This document shows positions 43,050-51,238 of a stretch of DNA of 64,000 nt, piece by piece (position 1 is the first letter of the stretch; every line of letters starts with the position of its first letter). The translations under genes and the position numbers were made by a program. Below the pieces are notes generated by a model. That model was not told the DNA's origin. It made no database searches and saw only the letters and a program-made list of their open reading frames with translations. Origin of the DNA: Streptomyces cavernicola (GTDB taxonomy: Bacteria > Actinomycetota > Actinomycetes > Streptomycetales > Streptomycetaceae); contig NZ_JASCIQ010000039.1 of the NCBI RefSeq assembly GCF_029968035.1, forward strand, positions 1 through 64,000. Reading direction: 5' to 3'.

Positions 43050-43112
43050 GGACGAGGCCGGAGGCCGATGATCAGCCCGTCCGGCGCTTGAGGACGAGCC
43101 CGGAGGGCGATC
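43029..43112. repeat. 42-bp exact-length tandem duplication of the intergenic repeat
   Basis: Copy a 43029-43070 and copy b 43071-43112 share ATCAGCCCGTCCGGCGCTTG followed by AGGACGAG and differ at about four positions. Copy a contains the TPR gene's stop codon (43047-43049). Related to the repeat near 11.0 and 24.1 kb. Confidence 0.88.
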
Positions 43113-43148
43113 CACGGCGCCCCCGGGCAACGACCACCTGACGACGAC

Positions 43149-44294
43149 CTACAAGTTCCCCCGCTTCTCCTGCTCCCGCTCGATCGCCTCGAACAGTGCC
43201 TTGAAGTTGCCCTTGCCGAAGCCCATCGACCCGTGCCGTTCGATGATCTCGAAGAACACGGTCGGCCGGTCCTGGACCGGCTTGGTGAAGATCTGCAGCA
43301 GGTAACCGTCCTCGTCCCGGTCGACGAGGATCTTCAGCTCGCGCAGTGTCTCCACGGGCACGCGGGTCTCGCCCGCCCACTCGCCGAGGGTGTCGTAGTA
43401 CGAGTCGGGGGTGTCGAGGAAGCGGACGCCGCCGGCGCGCATCGTGCGTACCGTCTCGACGATGTCGTTGGTGGCGAGGGCGATGTGCTGGACGCCGGCG
43501 CCGCCGTAGAACTCCAGGTACTCGTCGATCTGCGACTTCTTCTTCGCGATCGCGGGCTCGTTGATCGGGAACTTGACCTTCAGAGTCCCGTCGGCCACGA
43601 CCTTCGACATCAGCGCGCTGTACTCGGTGGCGATGTCGTCGCCCACGAACTCCTTCATGTTCGTGAAGCCCATGACCTTGTTGTAGAAGGCCACCCACTC
43701 GTTCATCTTGCCGAGCTCGACGTTGCCGACGCAGTGGTCGATGGCCTGGAAGGTGCGCTTGGCGGGCGGCTCGACGATCGGGTCGGCGGCGACGAAGCCC
43801 GGCAGGTACGGGCCGTCGTAGCCGGTGCGCTCGACGAGCGTGTGCCGGGTCTTGCCGTACGTGGCGATGGAGGCACGGACGACGGTGCCGTGCTCGTCCT
43901 TGGTGTCGTACGGCTCCTCGATGCCGGTGGCGCCGTGCTCGATCGCGTACGCGTAGGCGGCGCGGGCGTCCGGGACCTCGATGGCGAGGTCGATCACGCC
44001 GTCGCCGTGCTCGGCGACGTGGGCCTCCAGGAAGCGGCCCCGGTCGGTGGCGGCCTTGATCACGGAGGTGAAGACGAACCGGGCTCCGCCGTTCTCCAGG
44101 ACGTAACTGGCGGTCTCGCGGCTGCCGTTCTCGGGTCCCGAGTAGGCGACGAGCTTCATGCCGAAGGCGGTCGAGTAGTAGTGCGCCGCCTGCTTGGCGT
44201 TGCCCACGGCGAAGACGACCGCGTCCATTCCCTTGACCGGGAAGGGATCGGCCTGCCGGGCGGTGTGGGGGGTGGCATGTGTGGTCTCAGTCAT
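43149..44294 (-). CDS. hpd: 4-Hydroxyphenylpyruvate dioxygenase
   Basis: 381 residues from ATG 44294. It converts 4-hydroxyphenylpyruvate to homogentisate in tyrosine breakdown. Two vicinal-oxygen-chelate domains; Fe(II) ligands His187 (AIDHCVG), His270 (GVQHIAL) and Glu349 (VFFEIIERHG), the same numbering as the well-studied S. avermitilis enzyme. Cytoplasmic. Divergent from an Lrp/AsnC gene across 101 bp, which probably regulates it. Confidence 0.96.
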   Translation of the reverse strand: MTETTHATPHTARQADPFPVKGMDAVVFAVGNAKQAAHYYSTAFGMKLVAYSGPENGSRETASYVLENGGARFVFTSVIKAATDRGRFLEAHVAEHGDGVIDLAIEVPDARAAYAYAIEHGATGIEEPYDTKDEHGTVVRASIATYGKTRHTLVERTGYDGPYLPGFVAADPIVEPPAKRTFQAIDHCVGNVELGKMNEWVAFYNKVMGFTNMKEFVGDDIATEYSALMSKVVADGTLKVKFPINEPAIAKKKSQIDEYLEFYGGAGVQHIALATNDIVETVRTMRAGGVRFLDTPDSYYDTLGEWAGETRVPVETLRELKILVDRDEDGYLLQIFTKPVQDRPTVFFEIIERHGSMGFGKGNFKALFEAIEREQEKRGNL

Positions 44295-44331
44295 GTCCGC
44301 AGGTTCCCGCCGATCCACAAGGTGCGCAATA

Positions 44332-44342
44332 GTTCACTGAAC
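44332..44342. promoter_or_regulatory. Candidate operator in the hpd/lrp-like divergent promoter
   Basis: GTTCACTGAAC is a perfect 11-bp odd palindrome flanked by GCAAT at 44326 and 44349. Small dyads in a divergent regulator-target gap are typical of Lrp/AsnC autoregulation. Confidence 0.4.
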
Positions 44343-44395
44343 CCCTGGGCAATCTGCATAGCGGGCGGCCAATATGTCCGGACGATCTGTGCAGG

Positions 44396-44956
44396 ATGAC
44401 CATCGGGAGTGTGATCCACGCCATGTCCGCAGGAAACCCTCCGGGAACGCCGGTCGGCCCCACCGTCGACGAGCTCGACGGCCGTCTCATCGTGCTGCTC
44501 GCCCGGGAGCCCCGCATCGGCGTCCTGGAGGCGTCCCGGCGGCTCGGCGTCGCCCGCGGCACGGTGCAGGCGCGGCTCGACCGGCTTCAGTCGAACGGCG
44601 TCATCCGCGGTTTCGGCCCGGACGTCGACCCGGCGGCGCTCGGCTACCCGGTCACCGCGTTCGCGACCCTGGAGATCAAACAGGGCCAGGGAGCGGACGT
44701 ACGAGCGCATCTCGCCACCGTGCCCGAAGTGCTCGAACTGCACACCACGACGGGCAGCGGGGACATGCTCTGTCGCCTCGTGGCCAGGTCGAACGCGGAC
44801 CTTCAACGTGTGATCGACCGGGTTGTGGGTTTTGATGGCATCGTCCGGGCCGCCACGGCGATCGTCATGGAGAACCCCGTTCCGCTGCGGATCATCCCGC
44901 TGGTGGAGCAGGCGGCGTCGCTGGAGCCGAGCTCTCGCGACGGTGTTCCGACCTGA
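44396..44956 (+). CDS. Lrp/AsnC-family regulator
   Basis: 186 residues. HTH VLEASRRLGVARGTVQARLD at about 43-62, then the RAM (ACT-like) effector domain (YPVTAFATLEIKQGQGADVR, TTTGSGDMLCRLVARS). It binds an amino acid or aromatic ligand and DNA as dimers or octamers. Start ATG 44396; ATG 44423 is an alternative. Next to hpd, it likely responds to tyrosine or 4-hydroxyphenylpyruvate. The transporter operon starts 45 bp downstream and might be co-transcribed. Confidence 0.9.
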   Translation: MTIGSVIHAMSAGNPPGTPVGPTVDELDGRLIVLLAREPRIGVLEASRRLGVARGTVQARLDRLQSNGVIRGFGPDVDPAALGYPVTAFATLEIKQGQGADVRAHLATVPEVLELHTTTGSGDMLCRLVARSNADLQRVIDRVVGFDGIVRAATAIVMENPVPLRIIPLVEQAASLEPSSRDGVPT

Positions 44957-45001
44957 CACAGAACCTGACGCAGAAGAACAGAAGAGCCGAGGTGCAGCCG
45001 G

Positions 45002-45649
45002 GTGAACTTCTGGGACTACCTGGGCAGCCGCCATCAGCAACTCCTGACGGATGCCTTTCAGCACGCCAGCGCGGTCTTCCAGTGCATGGTCGTGGCCACG
45101 GTCATCGGCGTGGTCATCGGGGTCGTCGCGTACCGCAGCGAATGGGCCGGGTCGCTGGCCACCACGACGACGTCGACGATCCTGACGATCCCGTCGCTCG
45201 CCATGATCGGTCTGCTCATCCCGATCGTCGGGCTCGGCGTCGCGCCGACCGTGATCGCCCTGACCCTGTACGGGCTCCTGCCCATCGTGCGGAACTCGAT
45301 CGTCGGGCTCCGCGGCGTCGACCCGTCCCTGGTGGACGCCGCCAAGGGCATCGGGATGTCGCGGACGGCCCGGCTGTTCCGGGTGGAGCTGCCGCTCGCC
45401 TGGCCGCCGATCCTCACCGGCATCCGGGTCGCCACGCAGATGCTGATGGGCATCGCCGCGATCGCCGCGTACGCCTCCGGCCCCGGGCTCGGCAACGAGA
45501 TCTTCCGCGGCATCGCCTCCCTGGGCAGCAAGAACGCCCTGAACCAGGTGCTCGCGGGCACGCTCGGGATCATCGTCCTGGCCCTGCTCTTCGACGCCGC
45601 GTACGTCCTGATCGGACGACTGACCATTCCGAGGGGCATCCGTGTCTGA
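45002..45649 (+). CDS. Osmoprotectant ABC transporter permease 1
   Basis: 215 residues, short binding-protein-dependent permease with five or six helices. The EAA-like loop is RGVDPSLVDAAKGIGMSRTA followed by LPLAWPPILTGIRVATQ. It matches the OpuCB/ProW type used for glycine betaine, choline or carnitine. First gene of a four-gene operon; its stop overlaps the ATPase start by 8 bp (GTGTCTGA). GTG start at 45002. Confidence 0.92.
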   Translation: MNFWDYLGSRHQQLLTDAFQHASAVFQCMVVATVIGVVIGVVAYRSEWAGSLATTTTSTILTIPSLAMIGLLIPIVGLGVAPTVIALTLYGLLPIVRNSIVGLRGVDPSLVDAAKGIGMSRTARLFRVELPLAWPPILTGIRVATQMLMGIAAIAAYASGPGLGNEIFRGIASLGSKNALNQVLAGTLGIIVLALLFDAAYVLIGRLTIPRGIRV

Positions 45650-46949
45650 GACGACGACCACCACGAACGGTGCGAGTACGGGGGCCGCGGGCGCGGCGGA
45701 CGGCACCGGCGCGGGCGCGGCCACCGGCGCCACCATCGAGCTGGAGAACCTGACCAAGCGCTACCCGGGCAGCCCCAACCCCGCGGTGGACGAGGTCAAC
45801 ATGGAGATCAAGGCGGGCGAGCTCGTCATCTTCGTCGGCCCCTCGGGCTGCGGTAAGTCCACGACGCTGAAGATGATCAACCGCCTGATCGAGCCGACCA
45901 GCGGCCGCATCCGGATCGGCGGCGAGGACGTCACCGACATGGACCCGGTGAAGCTGCGCCGCAAGGTCGGGTACGCGATCCAGTCCTCCGGGCTTTTCCC
46001 GCACATGACGGTCGCGCAGAACATCGCCCTGGTGCCGAAGATGGTCGGCTGGTCCAAGTCGAGGATCAAGAGCCGGGTCGAGGAGATGCTCGACCTGGTC
46101 GGCCTCGACCCGGGCGAGTTCCGCGGCCGCTATCCGCGCCAGCTCTCCGGCGGACAGCAGCAACGCGTGGGCGTGGCAAGGGCGTTGGCGGCCGACCCGC
46201 CTGTGCTGCTGATGGACGAGCCGTTCGGCGCGGTCGACCCGATCACCCGCGACCACCTGCAGGACGAGCTGATCCGGCTCCAGCACGAGCTGCACAAGAC
46301 CATCGTGTTCGTCACGCACGACTTCGACGAGGCGATCAAGCTGGGCGACCGGATCGCGGTCCTGCGCGAGCGTTCGCACATCGCCCAGTTCGACACCCCG
46401 GAGGCGATCCTCACCAACCCCGCCGACGACTTCGTCTCCGGCTTCGTCGGCGCGGGCGCGGCTCTGAAGCGCCTCAACCTGACGCGCGTACGGGATGTGG
46501 AGGTGCGGGACTACCCGACCGTGACGGTCGACGACCCACTGCAGGACATCTTCAACAAGCTCCGCTCCGGCAACACCAACGAGATCCTGCTCCTGGACAA
46601 GCGCGGCCGCCCGTACAAGTGGCTGCGCCGCGGCGATCTGATGCGGGCCCGTGGCTCGCTCGCCCGCGCGGGCACCCTCGTCCACGACACGGTGACCCGC
46701 GACGCGACCCTGCGCGACGCCCTTGAGGCGGTGCTCACCGACAACGCGGGCCGGGTCGCGGTGACGGGGCGGCGCGGGGCGTACGAGGGCGTCGTCGACA
46801 TGGAGACCCTGATGAACTCCGTGCACGAACTCCTCGAAGCCGACCGCCTGGACGCGGTGGAGCACCAGCACGAGCTGCAGGAACAGCGCGCCGAGCACAC
46901 CCACCGGGAGCAGGAGGGGGCCGACGCCACCGGGGAGGAGCGGGCGTGA
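45642..46949 (+). CDS. Osmoprotectant ABC transporter ATPase with CBS domains
   Basis: 435 residues. Walker A GPSGCGKST, signature LSGGQQQRVGVARAL, Walker B VLLMDEPFGAVD. The C-terminal 150 residues hold two CBS motifs (YPTVTVDDPLQDIFNKLRSG and DATLRDALEAVLTD), which sense ionic strength or c-di-AMP in OpuA/OpuC relatives. A Gly/Ala/Thr-rich N-terminal extension of about 28 residues precedes the ATPase. Overlaps both neighbouring genes. Confidence 0.94.
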   Translation: MSETTTTTNGASTGAAGAADGTGAGAATGATIELENLTKRYPGSPNPAVDEVNMEIKAGELVIFVGPSGCGKSTTLKMINRLIEPTSGRIRIGGEDVTDMDPVKLRRKVGYAIQSSGLFPHMTVAQNIALVPKMVGWSKSRIKSRVEEMLDLVGLDPGEFRGRYPRQLSGGQQQRVGVARALAADPPVLLMDEPFGAVDPITRDHLQDELIRLQHELHKTIVFVTHDFDEAIKLGDRIAVLRERSHIAQFDTPEAILTNPADDFVSGFVGAGAALKRLNLTRVRDVEVRDYPTVTVDDPLQDIFNKLRSGNTNEILLLDKRGRPYKWLRRGDLMRARGSLARAGTLVHDTVTRDATLRDALEAVLTDNAGRVAVTGRRGAYEGVVDMETLMNSVHELLEADRLDAVEHQHELQEQRAEHTHREQEGADATGEERA

Positions 46950-47821
46950 ACACGTCGCAGGGGCCGTCGAGCCCCACACCGCCGCCCGCCCGGCCCGACG
47001 GCGAGCACGAGGTCAAGGGCGTGCCGTTCCGGGACGTCGGCGAGGAGGGCGAGGCCGCCCCGGTCGTACCGCAGAAGGAGCCGCCGCGGATCACCTGGCA
47101 GAAGCTGACGATCCTGCCCTCGGTCCTGACGGTCGCGCTGCTGATCACCTGGCTGTGGTTCAGCAACGCCGAGCTTGACTCGATCGCGGAGAACGCCCTC
47201 GCGGACGGGAACGTGTGGCTGCGCCTTCGCCAGCACATCGAACTCACCGCGATCTCCACGTTCTTCGTGCTGATCATCGCGATCCCGCTCGGCATCCTGC
47301 TGACCCGGCGGAAGCTGCGCGCCGCGGCCCCGGTCGCGATGGCGCTCGCCAACATCGGGCAGGCGACGCCCGCGATCGGTCTGCTCGCGCTGCTCGTGAT
47401 CTGGATGGGCATCGGCATGAAGGCCGCCCTGTTCGGCATGGTGATCTACGCGGTCCTTCCGGTGCTGTCCAACACGATCGCCGGCCTGAAGGCCAACGAC
47501 CCGACGCTCCTGGAGGCCGCGCGCGGCATCGGCATGTCCCCGCTGGGCGTGCTCGGCAAGGTCGAACTCCCGCTCGCCGTACCGCTGATCCTCGCGGGCG
47601 TGCGGACCGCGCTCGTCCTGAACGTGGGCACGGCGACGCTCGCCACGTTCGGCGGGGGCGGCGGGCTCGGCGACCTGATCACCACGGGCATCACCAACCA
47701 GCGCATGGCGGTGCTCGTGCTCGGCTCGATCCTCACGGTGGCGCTCGCCCTGCTCGTGGACTGGCTGGCGTCGCTCGCCGAACTGTTGCTGCGGCCGCGG
47801 GGGTTGGAGGTGCGGTCATGA
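46946..47821 (+). CDS. Osmoprotectant ABC transporter permease 2
   Basis: 291 residues. Long polar N-terminus (about 50), then six helices with the permease loop LKANDPTLLEAARGIGMSPL. Together with permease 1 it forms the heterodimeric channel. GTGA overlap with the ATPase gene and ATGA overlap with the binding-protein gene show tight coupling. Confidence 0.92.
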   Translation: MNTSQGPSSPTPPPARPDGEHEVKGVPFRDVGEEGEAAPVVPQKEPPRITWQKLTILPSVLTVALLITWLWFSNAELDSIAENALADGNVWLRLRQHIELTAISTFFVLIIAIPLGILLTRRKLRAAAPVAMALANIGQATPAIGLLALLVIWMGIGMKAALFGMVIYAVLPVLSNTIAGLKANDPTLLEAARGIGMSPLGVLGKVELPLAVPLILAGVRTALVLNVGTATLATFGGGGGLGDLITTGITNQRMAVLVLGSILTVALALLVDWLASLAELLLRPRGLEVRS

Positions 47822-48786
47822 GGCGGCGTACGCGTGCTGTCGTCCCGGCGGCCGCTCTGGCCCTGCTCGCCGGGTGCGGGCTGACCAGCGGCTCCCCCAT
47901 GGTGGACGACGTGCGGCCGGGCACGGTCGGCAAGGGCCGGCCCCTCGACGGCGTCGATCTCACCGTCACGTCCAAGGAGTTCACCGAGCAGCTGATCCTC
48001 GGCCAGATCACCGGCATCGCCCTCGAAGCGGCCGGCGCGAACGTCCTGGACCGCACCGGCATCCAGGGCTCCATCGGCGCGCGCGAGGCCGTCAAGAGCG
48101 GCGACGCGGACCTGATGTACGAGTACACGGGCACCGCCTGGATCACGTACCAGGGCAACACCGAGCCCATCGACGACCCGCAGAAACAGTGGGAGGCTGT
48201 GCGCGACGCGGACGCGAAGAACGGCATCACCTGGCTGCCGCCGTCCCGGCTCAACAACACCTACGCGCTCGCCCTGAACCAGGCCAACGCGAAGAAGTAC
48301 GGGACGAAGACGCTGTCGGACGTGGCGGCGCTCGCGAAGTCCGACCCGAAGGCGGTCACGCTGTGCGTGGAGAGCGAGTTCGCCTCCCGCAACGACGGCC
48401 TGCCGGGCATGCAGAAGCAGTACAGGATGGACGTCCCGCCCGCCAACATCACCAAGATGGACACCGGGATCATCTACACCCAGGCCGCGAAGGGCACCTG
48501 CACGTACGGCGAGGTCTTCACGACCGACGGCCGCATCAAGGCGATGGACCTGACGGTCATGGCGGACGACAAACGCTTCTTCCCCAACTACAACGCCGCC
48601 CCCGAGATCAACTCCGAGTCCCTGAAGGAGTTCCCGGAGATCGCGGACGTCCTCGCCCCGATCACCGCCAAGCTCGACAACGACGTGGCCCGCGAACTGA
48701 ACGCCCGCGTGGACGTGGACGGGGAGGACCCGCACAAGGTGGCACTCGACTGGATGGTGCGGGAGGGGTTCGTCAAGAAGGGCTGA
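47818..48786 (+). CDS. Osmoprotectant-binding lipoprotein
   Basis: 322 residues from ATG 47818. A clear lipobox LLAGC at 19-23 after a basic, hydrophobic signal. The mature fold matches OpuCC/ProX type substrate-binding proteins (VTSKEFTEQLILGQITGIAL, DLMYEYTGTAWITYQ, VFTTDGRIKAMDLTVMADDK). Aromatic residues in this region would cage the quaternary amine. Last gene of the operon; the specific osmolyte is unknown. Confidence 0.93.
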   Translation: MRRRTRAVVPAAALALLAGCGLTSGSPMVDDVRPGTVGKGRPLDGVDLTVTSKEFTEQLILGQITGIALEAAGANVLDRTGIQGSIGAREAVKSGDADLMYEYTGTAWITYQGNTEPIDDPQKQWEAVRDADAKNGITWLPPSRLNNTYALALNQANAKKYGTKTLSDVAALAKSDPKAVTLCVESEFASRNDGLPGMQKQYRMDVPPANITKMDTGIIYTQAAKGTCTYGEVFTTDGRIKAMDLTVMADDKRFFPNYNAAPEINSESLKEFPEIADVLAPITAKLDNDVARELNARVDVDGEDPHKVALDWMVREGFVKKG

Positions 48787-48814
48787 GCGCTCTCGGCCTC
48801 GCGGGGCGGGACGG

Positions 48815-49612
48815 TCAGCAGCTGGGGACCTTGCCCTTGGTGTTCAGGGCGCGCAGGGCGTCCACCGTGCCGTCGAGCGTGGTGACCGGGATCAGCCGTA
48901 CGCCGTCGGGGAGTTCGGACTCGGCGTCCGCGCACTCCGCCTTCGGGACCAGGAAGACGCTCGCCCCGTCCCGGCCGGCCGCCTGCACCTTCAGGGCGAC
49001 GCCGCCGACCGCGCCGACCTTGCCGTCGGCGGTGATCGTGCCCGTGCCCGCGATGGTGCGGCCGCCCGTGAGGTCGCCGCCGCTGCCGTCGCCGTCCAGC
49101 TTGTCGACGATGCCGAGGGTGAAGAGCAGGCCGGCGCTCGGGCCGCCGATGTCCTCCATCTTCAGCCCCACCCGTACGTCCTTCGGGCTCTCGTCCAGGT
49201 GGCTCAGGGCCGCCGCGACCGCGTCGCCCTGGGACTTCTTCATCTCGCCGAGGTTGTGCTTCTCGATCTCCTCGGTGGTGTCACCGCTCGGGTAGACGGC
49301 CTCGCGCGGCATCACGGCGCGGTCGGTGCGGAACCAGGCGTCGACGACCTCGCCGAGGTCGACCTCCACGTTCGGGGCGGTCGCCGCGATCGTCGTCATC
49401 AGGAGCTTGCCCTCGGTGGGCCGGGTGGGCGCGCCCTCGATCGTGATCACCTGCTCGCCCTTGTGCTCACCGAGCACGTCCGCGGTCGACCCCGGCTGGG
49501 CCACCGCGAACGGCAGCGGCGCGAACGCGGTGACGCCGAGGAGGGCCAGTACGGGGATCGCGCTGAGGGTGAGGGCTGTGCGGCGGGGGAGGGCGGTGAG
49601 GCGAGTGAGCAC
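48815..49612 (-). CDS. Secreted/membrane Lon-type (S16) protease, YlbL-like
   Basis: 265 residues from GTG 49612. N-terminal membrane helix (TLSAIPVLALLGVTAFAPLP), then a domain ending in the S16 fold. Catalytic Ser in IGGPSAGLLFTLG and Lys in VGGVALKVQAAG, the Lon-type dyad. Typical YlbL proteins are about 350 residues with a PDZ domain between anchor and protease; here the 110-residue intervening part shows no clear PDZ signature. Substrate unknown. Convergent with the transporter operon. Confidence 0.87.
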   Translation of the reverse strand: MLTRLTALPRRTALTLSAIPVLALLGVTAFAPLPFAVAQPGSTADVLGEHKGEQVITIEGAPTRPTEGKLLMTTIAATAPNVEVDLGEVVDAWFRTDRAVMPREAVYPSGDTTEEIEKHNLGEMKKSQGDAVAAALSHLDESPKDVRVGLKMEDIGGPSAGLLFTLGIVDKLDGDGSGGDLTGGRTIAGTGTITADGKVGAVGGVALKVQAAGRDGASVFLVPKAECADAESELPDGVRLIPVTTLDGTVDALRALNTKGKVPSC

Positions 49613-49639
49613 GGGGTCAATGTAGTCCGTTGGCCGTTC

Positions 49640-49800
49640 CTTGCCGTGGTCCGGGGCTCGGCCCCGGGGCTGCCGCCCCCGGGCCCCGCTCTCGGCCTGC
49701 GGCCTGCGCCCACCGGCCCGGTTCGTCCCTGGGCTCGGCGGCTGCCCCGTCGCGTGTGGCTGGGCACGCAGTTCCCCGCGCCCCTATAAGGCACCGCACA
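49640..49800. repeat. Streptomyces intergenic repeat, copy 3 (inverted)
   Basis: Includes GCAGTTCCCCGCGCCCCTAT, the reverse complement of the landmark in copies 1 and 2, and GGTCCGGGGCTCGGCCCCGG. Lies between the Lon-type protease start and the IclR stop. Confidence 0.8.
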
Positions 49801-49817
49801 CCTGAAGAGCGCCCCAC

Positions 49818-50459
49818 CTACCTCAGCGCGTCCGCGACCTCCTTCGCCGCGTCCAGGACTCGCTCCCCCACCCGTTCCGGGACCGCGTCCGCCAGCATCA
49901 CCACTCCTACGCTGCCCTCTATGCCCGTGACCCCCACCAGCGGGGCCGCCGCGCCGCTCGCGCCGGCCTCCAGCTCGCCGTGGGTGAGCGTGTAGCCGGG
50001 GTCGCTGAGCAGGCCCTGGCGCGCGGAGAGTATGGCCTTGCCCGCGGCGCCCCGGTCGAGCGGGTGCCGGAAGCCCGTGCGGTACGCCACGTGGTAGTCG
50101 GTCCAGGTCGGCTCGACCACCGCCACCGCGAGCGCCTCCGCCCCGTCGACCATCGTCAGGTGCGCGGTGGCCCCGATGTCCTCGGCGAGCGCGCGCAGCG
50201 CGGGCAGCGCGGCCTCGCGGACCAGCGGGTGCACCTGCCGGCCGAGGCGCAGCACGCCGAGGCCGACGCGGGCGCGGCCGCCCAGGTCACGGCGGACCAG
50301 GGTGTGCTGCTCCAGGGTGGCGAGCAGCCGGTAGACCACGGTGCGGTTGACCCCGAGCTTGTTGGACAGCTCCGTGACGGTCAGGCCGTGGTCGGTGTCG
50401 GCGAGCAATTTGAGGACCCGCAGGCCTCGGTCGAGCGTCTGAGAAGTCTCCGCGGTCAC
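49818..50459 (-). CDS. IclR-family transcriptional regulator
   Basis: 213 residues. Winged HTH VTELSNKLGVNRTVVYRLLA at about 28-47, then the GAF-like effector domain (GAAGKAILSARQG, VTGIEGSVGVVML). Start GTG 50459 with AAGGAG 11 nt upstream. Slightly shorter than the usual 250 residues. Target genes are not obvious from neighbours. Confidence 0.92.
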   Translation of the reverse strand: MTAETSQTLDRGLRVLKLLADTDHGLTVTELSNKLGVNRTVVYRLLATLEQHTLVRRDLGGRARVGLGVLRLGRQVHPLVREAALPALRALAEDIGATAHLTMVDGAEALAVAVVEPTWTDYHVAYRTGFRHPLDRGAAGKAILSARQGLLSDPGYTLTHGELEAGASGAAAPLVGVTGIEGSVGVVMLADAVPERVGERVLDAAKEVADALR

Positions 50460-50642
50460 GACGCCCTCTCCTTAGAGGTGAGTTGCGACGGCCCCGATAC
50501 GACGTTCCGCCACCGAGTCCCGTCGGTGACGCGCGTCAGAGGCCGCCGGGCGAAGAGGCGGCCGGGGCACGCTCGCCCCGGTGCCACCTGTGGCACCGGC
50601 TGCGCTCCGCGGCGGCGTTGCCACGGGGCGTGTACGTTTCCC

Positions 50643-50666
50643 CGGGACAGTAGCGAGCTTGTCCCG
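50643..50666. promoter_or_regulatory. Dyad CGGGACA-N10-TGTCCCG
   Basis: Perfect 7-bp arms 10 nt apart, about 184 bp upstream of the IclR gene. Could be an operator; IclR proteins usually bind dyads of this scale. Confidence 0.4.
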
Positions 50667-50897
50667 CTGAGCGGAAGACTTTGTCCAGAATCCGGGCACC
50701 CAGCTCTACGGACAGGCGTGGATCAGGTGCGGTTTGCCCCTTTGGGGACCTTGGGCCGCCGAGGTCGCGCCCGCTTCGGGACTTCCGGCTCGTGGCCGGG
50801 GACCTTTGCGGGCGCCCTGGGTGTCGTACGCACATTACGTTGGCCCTCAGTCGGCCCGCGGCCCCGTCCACGACCCGGACCGGCACACCGGGACCCG

Positions 50898-50935
50898 AAC
50901 CGCAAGCCGTCTCAGCAACCGCAAGCCGTCTCAGC
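50898..50935. repeat. Exact 19-bp tandem duplication
   Basis: AACCGCAAGCCGTCTCAGC occurs at 50898-50916 and again at 50917-50935, followed by AAAGG, just before the small membrane protein gene. It places a ribosome-binding site after the second copy. Confidence 0.9.
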
Positions 50936-50949
50936 AAAGGCCGCCGCAC

Positions 50950-51126
50950 ATGAAGCTCCGCCGTACCGCCCTCTTCTGCGTCGCCGTCTCCGTCGGCACG
51001 GGCGCGGTCCTCTGGGCGGTGCCCACGGCGGCCGCCACGGCGGTCACCTGCGCGCTGACGCTCGCGGTCGGCGCGGGGATGGTCGCGCTCGGCCGCCACG
51101 GACGGCCGCCGGGCCAGCGGGGCTGA
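50950..51126 (+). CDS. Small two-helix membrane protein
   Basis: 58 residues from ATG 50950, with AAAGG 10 nt upstream. Two short hydrophobic helices (TALFCVAVSVGTGAVLWAV, TAVTCALTLAVGAGMVALG) and a basic end. A longer in-frame reading from 50734 is spacer. No function known. Confidence 0.6.
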   Translation: MKLRRTALFCVAVSVGTGAVLWAVPTAAATAVTCALTLAVGAGMVALGRHGRPPGQRG

Positions 51127-51195
51127 GCGGGCCGAGAGGAGCCGGGAGCGGGCCGAGAGGGGGCCGGGAGCGGGCCGAGAGGGGACCGAGAGGGG
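51125..51195. repeat. GAGCGGGCCGAGAGG-type tandem repeat
   Basis: About three imperfect units of 21-22 bp with the core GAGCGGGCCGAGAGG, then a shorter GACCGAGAGGG unit, starting at the stop codon of the small membrane protein and filling the space before the helicase stop. Confidence 0.8.
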
Positions 51196-51238
51196 GTCCA
51201 GAAAGGCCCGCCGGGGCCCAACTGCCCCTCCCCCGGGC

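Larger units (their letters stand above)
50460..50949. other. 490-bp divergent intergenic region
   Basis: No supported gene. Contains the dyad at 50643-50666, the 19-bp tandem repeat at 50898-50935, and promoters for the IclR gene (-) and the small protein (+). The remainder is ordinary GC-rich spacer. Confidence 0.6.
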
